A stretch of 64,000 bases of DNA, taken from Balanoglossus misakiensis (taxonomy: Eukaryota > Hemichordata). Positions 43,797 to 54,055 of the stretch are shown here, in pieces. The notes under the pieces are model-generated. The model did no database searches and had not been told where the DNA came from. It was given only the letters and a program-made list of their open reading frames with translations. The stretch's first letter is position 1. Every line of letters starts with the position of its first letter. The translations under genes were made by a program, and so were the position numbers. The stretch covers positions 5,084,001 to 5,148,000 of the forward strand of contig CM082590.2 in the NCBI GenBank assembly GCA_040954595.2. The letters are read 5' to 3'.

Positions 43797-44857
43797 GTCC
43801 GTCAACCGCTATTCAAGGCACTCATTCAAGGCACTCATTTCTTAAGATGGGTCCCTGGGATCTTTTTGCTCGTTGCTATGGGCCTTTATAGGACACTACA
43901 CTCAATTTTGATCGAAACCGTTATGAACGTCCGACAAGGGGCTTGTAACTAGTTAAAAATACGCATGATTGTGTGCACACCCCCTGTCTGAGTATGTTTA
44001 CGGCAGCTACCGCCCGGCCATAGGCCGCCACGCTAATACGGCAAAGCCGCGGTCAGAGATAGCGTGCGCGTCCTGTAACCACAGTAACTGGATCGAACGC
44101 TAAAAATCCAATGTTTTGTACACAGAGATTTTGTACCGTTCACGAAAATCCCTAAGGCTTTTTTTCACAGGCGACGTAGGCCAGCCAAATTTGACCTGCT
44201 TGTTGAGAACGCACTTCCGCATAGTGTGACGGATCGTTTTTTCGGTTTTCGTCGTGCTAAGAAGCGATACCAGTGGAAGAGTGCGTCCAAAAACACCCAA
44301 AATCGATGACTTTTTCAGGTGTGGTACGGGTATGCTGAAATCGTAGGATACAACGATAATATTCGAAAACAAAATCCGTCACGATCTTCCCTGGTTCAAG
44401 CAACTAATGAATACGTATCAAGTTCGTTTTTGAGGTCACGGAATAAAAAGCCTTAGGCTTTTGAAATTTGACCTAACTAATCTGCATATCAATGGCGTCA
44501 GGGGGCGCGCGCTCACAATCGTGCAGATTTTCAACTAGTTACCAGCCCCTTGGTAGACTCTGAAAACGGCTTAGTCCAAATCGGGGTGTAATGTCCTATA
44601 AAGGCCCATAGCAACGGGCAAAAAGATCCCAGGGACCCATCTTAAAGGTCATCATTGATTATTTTGTTCTTAGGTTCGTCAAGAGTAAACCGCTATTCAA
44701 GGCACTCTTTTTCTGTAAGGTCACCATTTATTATAAGGTTCTTTCGTCCGTCAAGAGTAAACCGCTATTCAAGGCACTCTTTTTCTGTAAGGTCACCATT
44801 TATTATAAGGTTCTTTCGTCCGTCAAGAGTAAACCGTTATTCAAGGCACTCTATTCA
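43797..44857 (+). repeat. 72-bp tandem direct repeats upstream of the recombinase
   Basis: There are four units counting the one split by the TTAA element. Each is GTCAAGAGTAAACCGCTATT... followed by TTTTTCTGTAAGGTCACCAT and TATAAGGTTCTTTCGTCC. The last unit runs directly into the recombinase start codon, so the repeats may act both as recombination sites and as its promoter region. Confidence 0.85.
43842..44645. mobile_element. TTAA-flanked foldback element inside the direct-repeat array
   Basis: TTAA occurs at 43842-43845 and 44642-44645. Immediately inside, GATGGGTCCCTGGGATCTTT is matched by its reverse complement at the right end. Inverted similarity extends about 150 bp on each side. 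TTAA duplication is characteristic of piggyBac-type transposition, although the termini do not start CCC in the usual way. There is no transposase; the interior (44000-44490) holds only short ORFs. Confidence 0.75.
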
Positions 44858-44859
44858 CT

Positions 44860-47052
44860 ATGTCTAAGAGAGTATTTGGTAGTTCATATTGTGATATTTC
44901 TGATTCTGGTTCACACTTGTCAGGTGTTGAAGCTCTTCCAGTTGAATCATCTGACACAGAAAGCATAGAAATTCCACCAGCTCGCAGTGCAGGTAGGCCT
45001 AAGCGACTCTTTCCGGCTAAATATTTCTATGGGTCTAATAAGAAAAAGCAGAGGAAATCAAAACAGCCAAATAAACAGGATTTGAGGAAAAAAATTGACT
45101 GTCCAGTAGATGACTGCTCTGCCAAAGTGTTCAAGCTTAAAAGGCACCTAATGCAGATGCATGATGTCCCTGAAATGAGGGCGTTATTGATGACATCAAA
45201 GCACGCAACAACAAAAAGAATGGAAAGAGGGGCAAATCGAGACAGACCTTACCATCAATGTCCCCTCGATTGTGGTGCTACGGTTAAAAGACTGGACAAG
45301 CACCTGATGAATACTCACCGGTACGAGAGGGGGGATCCTCGTCTGGCGAATATTTTAGCCGACGCAAAAAAAAAATCTTACAAAAAGGCCGCGTTAGAAA
45401 GGAAGGCTCGTAAACAATCAACCGTATCAAACGCATCTAAACAAAACGAGCACAGGCCCAGAAGCCGAACAAGACGGGACCGGCAGGGCATAACGGAAAA
45501 AAGAAACCGCTCTCCCAGAAGCCCCCAGCAGGCCCCAGTTAGGGAAATAATCCCTGTAGTCAGAGAATCATCTGACGAGGAGTACATAGTACCACCTAAA
45601 CGTTACCGGCGTATCATTCCCCCCGCTAATAGTGATGAGGGTGAGGTCGAAGATGTGAGCGAAATATTAAATTCGTTTGAGGCCCACCTTTTGACTGCAG
45701 ATGGAGGGCGCCGATCACAAACTTCGGCCAAACAGAATAGGTCTCAGGTAGGCCGCCTTTTCCAGTCATTGGGGTCCCTTGAAGCAGTGGGAGATAGACA
45801 AAAAGTTCTTAATTTCATTGAAAACACACCCAATCTTAAAGTAAGTTCCGTAAGGAGCTATCTATTTTCATTTGGTATGTTTTATAACTTTTGTTCATGC
45901 AGCACCCCACCTCTCCTCCCAGGCAAAGCAGATCTGATGCACAGATTAGTTTTAAAATGGGCTACTAGCTACAGGAAAGAGGTAAATCAAAGGTCTGCCG
46001 AATTCCAATCCGAAGTGGTGCACCAGCTGATAACACATGCCAAATTTAGATCCTTTGAAAATAGCAAAACGGCAAGAGATGCCTACAAAATTATTGCATC
46101 TGCTGGGAAGAAAACCAAAGTTAGCGAACAGGAATATAAAACTGCTAATGGGTATATACTGGTCTGCATAGCCCTGGATTCTGCCTAAAGATCTGGAGCG
46201 CTGCGCAATGTAACAATCCGCGACTTCAATAAAGCGGTTGAAACCGACAACGGTCATGTTGTTTTAGTCGCAGAACATAAAACGGCCAGCTCCCATGGCG
46301 TGGCACGTTTGGTATTTACCAGGCCTCTATATAGAATAACATCACTTATGATTAGAGACTTGTTGCCTAAAACACCAGGTGGAAAAAAACCCACAAGGAG
46401 ACTTTTCTCAAGTTTTTGTGGAGAGCAGCTAAGTAGCTCTACTTTCGCCAAATTCTTGGCTGATTCCTGGCGGAAATCAGGAGTTTCAAAAAAGAAACTG
46501 ACAAGTACTATTTGTCGAAAGAGTATGGTCACCATGGTTTTAGACACCCAGCCCGAACTATCGAAGAAATTGGCTAGCCATATGAGTCACAGGGAGACGA
46601 CCCAGGCATCCTATTATAGGATTGCTGGAGCTGTGCAGGAAAGTTCTAATGTCATGCAGGAAACAAGAAAAATTAGAGATGGATTAACATCAAAAAGTAA
46701 TGCAAAAGTTGAAATTGGTCAAACAGAACCAAAGGAGGAGGAGAAAGTAGAGCCAATGGACACTGGGGAGGATGATACAGCTGTAGATCCTCTGGAAATT
46801 GTGGATTCTGAATCCATACATGCACCCTCCACTACCGAGCAGTCGCACGTCTTCTCTGGAAGACGAAGCTTTTCAATAGACCAAGTTGAACTGATAGAAG
46901 GAAGATTTAGAAAAAACATCTTGGAAAAATGTGTCACTGCTGCCCAGGTTAGGCAAGTAATGGAGGAAGACCCTGATTTTAAGGGCAGGTTCCATGGATA
47001 TACGGTGAAGCAAATTGTAGACAGAATCCGGTGTAGTTTCAGAAAAAGATAA
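44860..47052 (+). pseudogene. C2H2 zinc-finger tyrosine recombinase, one in-frame stop
   Basis: The frame runs 730 codons with a single TAA at 46186-46188 (codon 443). Residues 1-80 are acidic then basic (KKKQRKSKQ). Two atypical C2H2 fingers follow: C81/C86/H96/H101 (C-x4-C-x9-H-x4-H) and C134/C138/H148/H153. A basic, probably disordered region spans 165-260. A SAM-like core-binding region (about 300-440) contains SSVRSYLFSFGMFYNF. The catalytic part follows the stop: SGALRN with R449, HKT with K474, CRKS with R553, LASH with H574, and SYY with Y585/Y586. An acidic tail and a C-terminal helical domain end at KR. The H of the HxxR box is replaced by T550. A second, decayed relative at 54056-56014 retains glutamine where this copy has the stop. 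Confidence 0.8.
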
Positions 47053-47089
47053 GAGTAAACGGCTCTTCAAGGCACTCTTTTCCCGGTGT

Positions 47090-47509
47090 AGTTTAAGAAA
47101 AAAGTAAAGTTAGTTGTATACCAGAAAGCAAAAAAAAAAAAAAAAAAAAAACACTGGCATGACACATGCAAAAATACATTAACAAACATACTGAACACAC
47201 ATTCATATGCACCAAACATACTTACACACACTGACATTACACATGCATGCACAAACATGTTCTTTGTTACTGTTTTTGTTTTGTTATTAATGTTTAAAAA
47301 GGAAGACAAGAAGACTGTTGAAGATAAGAAGAAAAAGAAGAAGAAAAAGAATGTTATTTGTTGTAAAAAAAGGCACAGAGAAATAAAATAAGTGTGTCCA
47401 ATTGGTGTCTCAAATGCTATGTCTGATATATTAAAAATAGAGACATGCATTTGATATCCCAGTTGAAACACACAAAACCTCAGCTACGGAGAGTACAAGG
47501 GCATATTGG
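47090..47509. other. A-rich sequence after the recombinase element
   Basis: CGGTGTAGTTT from the end of the coding region is repeated at 47084. A 25-base A run lies near 47129-47152, and AAGAAGAAAAAGAAG simple sequence near 47330. No gene was seen. Confidence 0.5.
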
Positions 47510-47775
47510 AACCCTCAAAAGGTAGACATTCAAGAAGGAATAGGTAAAAAACAACAACAATAAGGCGAGTAAAATGTGTGCTTTATTAGTGTAAACATTG
47601 CTTTATTTAATCCCTCAAAAGGTTGAAATTCAAGAAGGGAGAGGTAAAGAACAACAGCAATAAGGTAAGTAAAATGTTTGCTTTATTTGTGTAAAACATT
47701 GCTTTATTTTATCCCTCAAAAGGTGGAAATACAAGAAGGAAGATGTAAAGAACAACAGCAAATGGGTGAGTTAAA
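47510..47775. repeat. Three tandem copies of a roughly 105-bp unit
   Basis: CCCTCAAAAGGT starts units near 47513, 47612 and 47713. Each continues with ATTCAAGAAGG, AACAACA(A/G)CAATAAGG and TTTGCTTTATTxGTGTAAA. Confidence 0.85.
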
Positions 47776-48310
47776 TGTTTGTTTTATTATTGTAAATATT
47801 GTTTGAATAACAATGGTAAATGAAGTTAATTATGTGTGACCTTGAAACTAACGTTGCATTCAAAGACATTCAAACACATTTGAAAACTGTTAACACTTAA
47901 AATCCTAAAGAATTTTATGTTTTTCAATGTTAAATACAAGATGAGGTGTGAAATAAACAATTTTTAAAAAAGGTCATTTTCAACAAATTATATGTTTTGT
48001 TTGATAGCCTATAAAAAAATAAGTTGAGTGTGGTTGAGTATGGTTTTTTATTTGTTGTAAAAGGAGAAGATTTGCTCTCTAAAACTGTTTTCAGAATGAA
48101 AATCGGACATCATTAAGTAGTCAAAAAAATTATTGAAAAAGTATGGAAAATAAATATTTTCAAATAAAGTTTTTTGTATCAAAAAAAAATAATAAACTAA
48201 AGTTAACTAGCTAAAGGTATGTATTAATGAAAGATGTATGAATTGAAACCAAAAAAGGGACTAACCCTCTTGACCTTGACCTAACCACGCCTAAAAAAAA
48301 AAATTCGGGT
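47776..48310. other. Sequence with no gene seen
   Basis: AT-rich. No ORF or repeat boundary was recognised. Confidence 0.45.
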
Positions 48311-48500
48311 CCCCTAATGCCCAACTTATGACGTAAGTTGGGCATTGTGAGACTTGATGTTGGGCATTCGGGGACTTGAAGTTGGGCATTCGGGGACTTG
48401 AAGTTCGGCATTAGGGGACTCAGGTCCCTCAATGCCCAACTTCAAGTCCCCCAATGCCCAACTTCAGGTCCCTCAATGCCCAACTTCAGGTCCCCGAATG
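48311..48500. repeat. Foldback of TTGGGCATT repeats beside the telomere-like array
   Basis: On the left TTGGGCATTCGGGGACTTGA recurs about every 24 bp. On the right the inverse form (TCAAGTCCCCCAATGCCCAA) recurs with the same period. CAACTTATGACGTAAGTTGG at about 48325 is itself a palindrome. The cluster could form a large cruciform. Confidence 0.8.
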
Positions 48501-48510
48501 CCCACCGGAC

Positions 48511-49127
48511 CCTTACCCTAGCAGTGAGGAGAAACCCTAACTCTAGCCCTAAAACTAACCCTAGGAGTGGGAGAAACCCTAACCCTAGCCCTAACCCTAG
48601 CAGTGAGGAGAAACCCTAACCCTAGCCCTAAAAATAACCCTAGGGGTGGGAGAAACCCAAACCCTAACCCTAGCCCTAACCCTAGGAGTGGGGAGAAACC
48701 CTAGCCCTAACCCTAGCAGTGATGAGGAACCCTAACCCTAATCCTAGCCCTAACCCTAGCTGTGAGGAGAAACCCTAACCCTAGCCCTAAAACTAACCCT
48801 AGGAGTGGGGAGAAACCCAAACCCTAACCCAAGCCCTAACCCTAGCAGTGAGGAGAAACCCTAACCCTAGCCCTAAAACTAACCCTAGAAGTGGGGAGAA
48901 ACCCAAACCCTAACCCTAGCCCTAACCGTAGGAATGGGGAGAAACCCTAGCCCTAACCCTAGCAGTGATGAGGAACCATAATCCTAACCCTAGCCCTAAC
49001 CCTAGCAGTGAGGAGAAACCCTAACCCTAGCCCTAAAACTAACCCTAGGAGTGGGGAGAAACCCAAACCCTAACCCTAGCCCTAACCCTAGCAGTGATGA
49101 GGAACCCTAACCCTAATTAGGGTCAAA
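48511..49127. repeat. Interstitial telomere-like array (CCCTAA/CCCTAG variants)
   Basis: About 600 bp of CCCTAA, CCCTAG and variant hexamers is interrupted every 45-60 bp by AGCAGTGAGGAGAAA or GGAGTGGGGAGAAA spacers. It ends in CCCTAATTAGGGTCAAAG, like the short tract at 35311. The higher-order structure shows local tandem amplification rather than a functional chromosome end. Confidence 0.9.
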
Positions 49128-50089
49128 GTGGTCCTCCGTGTAACCCGAATTCAAAGGTCTACCAAAAAAATCATTATGTTTTTCTAAGGTTATAAACACT
49201 GTAAGTGATAGATTACAATAAATTATTTATTTTAAGTTATTGGAGCTCTAACCCTTGTATATTTCAGGGTGAAAACAACTCAGGTAACATAGAGGACCAG
49301 TTTATCGGTTAAGGTACCATAATGGAATTGGTTAAAAGCATTTTGGTTGACCCTAATAAGTAATCCAGGTGTTATTCAATTGTATAAGTGTCCCCTTCTA
49401 CCCCCCTGCAGGAAAACAAAGTGAAAAAATGTTGGTCCAAAAAAATGTAGTAAAATTCTTATACTTACTGTGAACTGGCTGCATCAGAAAAAAACGAAAT
49501 CTTCACAAGCATGATTTTTGGCATAAAAATCGTTATTTCACCGAATTTTGAAAAACCTTTGGCACGTTTGTAATATTTTTGATGCTAATTTTATTATACC
49601 AAAATTTTAAAAATTCATCAAGATTTAGGAAAATTATTCAAATAACCAGTGTTGGGGACCACTTTGATGTTACCTGTGTATTGTCTATGGGCGAAAATGC
49701 GACTTTTTTAAATTGTTGCAATTTCATTGTTATTAAACATACAGCTGTCAAACTCACATATTTATTAACGTTGACATAACAGATTTCAAAACTAGTTTCA
49801 GTTTTAAAATCGAAGGTCGCTAATGTGAGTTGTAGGTTACAAAAAACATACCAAAGGTAAATTTTAAAATTTTCATGCTTGTTTTGTTCGGAGCACTCCA
49901 GTTTGTTTATTTCTAAAGCTTTCACTTTGATTGTTCAATATGTTGTAGATATGAAAATGTTCTTTTAAAAACAGGTTACACTTTTGAAATCGGTGGATGG
50001 GAAGTTGACCAATTAATGCCATGTATGAGGTGCACCCGAAATTAACTGTATCCTGATTTTTTTTTTTAAATATACACTTTGCTTTGTTA
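49128..50089. other. Sequence with no gene seen
   Basis: AT-rich with short ORFs (66-95 codons) lacking recognisable domains. Confidence 0.45.
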
Positions 50090-53000
50090 AGATTATTTTT
50101 TTTATTTTATGCATTTCAAAGATGAAACTTTTGGTAAACCATTATGAGATGTTATAGAATATTGAAAAGTTTACACTATTAAGATTTGACACCATTAATT
50201 ATTTCAAATAATGCTGCAAAATAGACTGAAATAACTCCCATTGACTTAACATGTATAAAAACAAAAGAATAAGTTTTTGGGGACACTTGGAGATTTGTTT
50301 TTATGTTGAAAACTCGGCGAAAAATGGTTTGTTTTATGCTTATTCTAACGAATATCTTACAATCCAATATATGGTTTTTAAGCTCAGATTCTGGGCTCTC
50401 TAATCCTGAAAACCGTTTTCCAAAAATCATAGAAATAAAATCAGAGAGCCAACGATTACAATTTGTTACGATCGTATTTTGCACTCACTTCCGCGTTTCG
50501 GCCAATTGCAGACAAATACTTTTTATAAAAGGCTTTGTTTTATGCTTATTCTAACAGTTATCTAACAATCCAATATATGGTTTTAAAGCTTAGAATCTTG
50601 GCTCTCTAACCACTGAAACCGTTTGTCAAAAATCGTAGAATCGAAATCAGGGAGCCAACGATTATAATTTGTTATGGTCTTTTTTCGTGTGTAGGGTTAG
50701 GTACTTAGGGATTTGGGCGACAGGCAAAATCCTCAGTTTTTTTAGGTTAAGTTTACATCACTTCTGACTCACTTAGAGTGGGCCAATCTTTAAAGTGTAA
50801 AGTGTTTTGAAATCGTCAATTACTGCTCTAAAACATGTTAAAGACCGGAGTTGGTATCTTTTAGAATAAATTAATAGGTTTGCTACAAAATAAAGTGATG
50901 TTTAAGTGATTCTTTTGTTTTTATGCATGTTAAAGAATAGGATAAATTATAATATTTGTGACCCTATCCTGATTTGTACAATGAAAGTAGCTTGAGTACT
51001 GTTTTTTTCAGGATGTATAGACATTTGAATTCCCCATGCTATAGTACATTATTTTTTTGAAATGTAGACAAGAAGTTATAAAACTGTAATTATGAAAAAT
51101 AATGTCAGTGCCCCATAGGCTTTACACTGTAGACAACAGGGTGTCATAGGTTAAAATTTTGGAAAGTAAGAAAACATGTTGTTTAAAGCTTGTTATTTTC
51201 AGAGACTGTTAAGAACATGATGGGATACTCCATACATTTTTTTAATGTTGTTACATGTACAGCAATGCCATTAGCTATTGGGTCAAAATAGGTAATTCAT
51301 ATATCTCACAATGACATTTTTGTTATATTGCCATGTGTTTGCAAAGTTGCTTTAAACACTTAGCATCGTCCAATTTTAAAACAGTTTTCTGTTTTGAAAA
51401 GGGTATAAAAAACTACATAACAGATTGAAGAATCAAATATTAGGAATAAGGAAACTGCATTGTTCCAAGAAAGGTGCTGTCAATCGACAAAGTAGACAAT
51501 ACTGTTTGACCCCTTTAACAGCATATATTATCACACAAAATTGACATTGTTGTACCACTCTGGTTTCTTTATTTATTCAGCAATGAAGTTCACACTTTAA
51601 CAATATATTAAAAACATATTGTTCTTTATAATACATATGAAACAGTTTTAAAATCGGATAATGCTAAGTGTTTAAACCAACTTTGCAAACATATATTGCA
51701 ATATAACAAAAATGTCATTGTCAGATTTATGAATTGCGTATTTTGACTCAATACCTATTGGCATTACTCTACATGTAACAACTTTTAAAAAATGTATGGA
51801 GTATCCAATCATGTTCTTAACACATTCTGAAAATAACAAGCATTAAACAACATGTTTTCTTACTTTCCAAAATTTTAACCTATGACACCCTGTTGTCTAC
51901 AGTGTAAAGCCTATGGGGCACTGACATTATTTTTCATAATTACAGTTTTATAACTTCTTGTCTACATTGTCTCATTTAGAGTGGGCCGATCTTTAAAGTA
52001 TAACCTGTTTTGAAATCGTCAACTACTGCTCTAAATCATATTGAAGACCTGATGTGGTATCCTTAAGAATAAATTAATATTTGTGCCAACCAAAAAGTGA
52101 TGTTAAAGTGATTCCTTTGTTTTTATGCATGTTAAAGAATAGAACAAATGATAAAACTTAAGACCCTACCCTAAGATGTACAATAAAGGAGATTTAGTAC
52201 TGATTTTTTCAGGAAGAATAGACATATACATTCTCTATTCTGGAGTACAATAATATTAAATAAATAAAGACAAAAGTTATAAAAATATAATTATGAAACA
52301 AAATGTTTGTGCCCCATAGGCTTAACACTGTAGAAAACCAGGTGTCATAGGTAAAAATTTAGGAAAGTAAGAAAACATGTCGTTTAAAGCTTGTTATTTT
52401 CAGAGACTGTTAAGAACATGATGGGATACATACATTTTTTTAAAGTTGTTACCTGTACAGTAATGCCAGTAGCTATTGATACAAACTAGGTAATTCGTAA
52501 ATCTCACATGGACATTTTCGTTATATTGCCACTTTATTTGGCACACCAGTTGATTTATTCTTGAAGATTTCACATCGGATCTTCAATATGTTTTAGAGTA
52601 ATGATTGGCGATCTCCAAACAGGGTACACTTGTCTACATTGTCTCATTTAGAGTGGGCCGATCTTTAAAGTATAACCTGTTTTGAAATCGTCAACTACTG
52701 TTCTAAAACATATTGAAGACCTGATGTGGTATCCTTAAGAATAAATTAATATTTGTGCCAACAAAAAAGTGATGTTTAAGTGATTCTTTTGTTTTTATGC
52801 ATGTTAAAGAATAGAACAAATGATAAAACTTAAGACCCTACCCTAAGATGTACAATAAAGGAGATTTAGTACTGATATTTTCAGGAAGAATAGACATATA
52901 AATTCTCTATTCTGGAGTACATTAATATTAAATAAATAAAGTCAAATGTTAGAAAAATAAAATTATGAAACAAAATGTTTGTGCCCCATAGGCTTAACAC

Positions 53001-53320
53001 TGTAGAAAACCAGGTGTCATAGGTAAAAATTTAGGTAAGTAAGAAAACATGTTTAAAGCTTGTTATTTTCAGAGACTGTTAAGAACATGATGGGATACTA
53101 CATACATTTGTTTTAAAGTTGTTACCTGTACAGTAATGCTAGTAGCTATTGATACAAACTAGGTAATTCATAAATCTCACCTGGACATTTTCGTTATATT
53201 GCCACTTTATTTTTGGCACACCAGTTGATTTATTCTTGAAGATTACACATTGGGTCTTGAATATGTTTTAGAGTAATGATTGGCGATCTCCAAACAGGGT
53301 ACACTTTTAAGATCGACCTA
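50090..53320. repeat. AT-rich repeat complex, right copy
   Basis: It shares direct-orientation blocks with 36230-38550. The ATTTCAA(A/G)GATGAAACTTT block is at 50105 and the ATCTTACAATCC block at 50354, with its tandem partner at 50561. A foldback pairs about 51110-51320 with about 51725-51965. A 671-bp segment beginning TCTACATTGTCTCATTTAGA is tandemly duplicated (51961 and 52632). Block order differs from the left copy. No gene was recognised. Confidence 0.75.
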
Positions 53321-53640
53321 CTCCAAGTGTGTAAAATCTGATTTAATAACATGCATCCACTGTTCATGTAATACATGGGCAAGTTTAAATTAGGGACCAG
53401 AGTTTATCACTTACCCTTAGCTTCATTTCTCTTCATGATTGCATTGGTTCATTTCGTGTAGATTATTGTGCATGTTAAAACAGATTGACTTCAAAAGTGC
53501 TGCATTTTAAAGTCGCCAGTACTTAGGAAGTACACCTATTAGGAAGCACGTTAAACCACTGCATCTTCTTCAAAACATGTATGTATTTATTGAGTGCATG
53601 TGAGTGTGTGTCAGTGTTATGATAATATTAATAATAATTA
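53321..53640. other. Sequence with no gene seen
   Basis: No coding or repeat structure was recognised. Confidence 0.4.
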
Positions 53641-53644
53641 TAAT

Positions 53645-54010
53645 GTTACAGAGACGTTATAAATAAATAAGTACATTGAAAGTGATCTGTTGAAAAGTAT
53701 ACGTATTACATTACAACATTACAAATATTAAATAAGCAACTTAATAATAATGCTTTTCAAAAAGATATGTTACAGAGACATTATAAATAAATAAGTACAT
53801 TGAAAATGATCTGTTGAAAAGTATACATATTACATTACAACATATTACAAATATTAAATAAGCAATTTAATAATAAATCTTTTCAAAAAGATATGTTACA
53901 GAGACATTATAAATAAATAAGTACATTGAAAATGATCTGTTGAAAAGTATAAATTCTACAATACAACATATTACAAATATTAAATAAGTTCAAAAAGATA
54001 TATTACAAAG
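53645..54010. repeat. Three tandem copies of a 124-126-bp AT-rich unit
   Basis: GTTACAGAGAC(A/G)TTATAAAT starts at 53645, 53769 and 53895. Copies are near-identical apart from indels at the end of the third. Confidence 0.9.
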
Positions 54011-54055
54011 ACATTTAATATGTAAGAATAATGTGTGTATATGTGTGTTTGTCTT

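Larger units (their letters stand above)
43797..47081 (+). mobile_element. Zinc-finger tyrosine-recombinase element with direct-repeat ends
   Basis: A 27-bp repeat (AAGAGTAAACCGCTATTCAA + GGCACTC) lies at 44681, 44753 and 44825 with a 72-bp period, and once more at 47051-47077 with two or three differences. A shorter copy at 43801-43836 is the head of a further 72-bp unit, split by a TTAA-flanked element. The recombinase ATG is 8 bp after the last upstream repeat and its stop lies in the downstream one. This architecture fits tyrosine-recombinase elements such as Cryptons, which lack inverted termini and recombine at short sites. Element limits are inferred. Confidence 0.7.

Noticed and set aside
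44860-47052. Assignment to a named Crypton family
   Set aside because: The fold-level motifs fit a tyrosine recombinase, but the sequence does not resemble the Crypton-derived domain I know well enough to name it.
47067-47471. 134-codon minus-strand ORF rich in Phe
   Set aside because: Produced by the long A run and AAG-type simple sequence downstream of the recombinase.
48398-48619. 73-codon ORF of repeated Asn/Pro/Ser
   Set aside because: Translation of the TTGGGCATT and CCCTAA repeats, not a gene.
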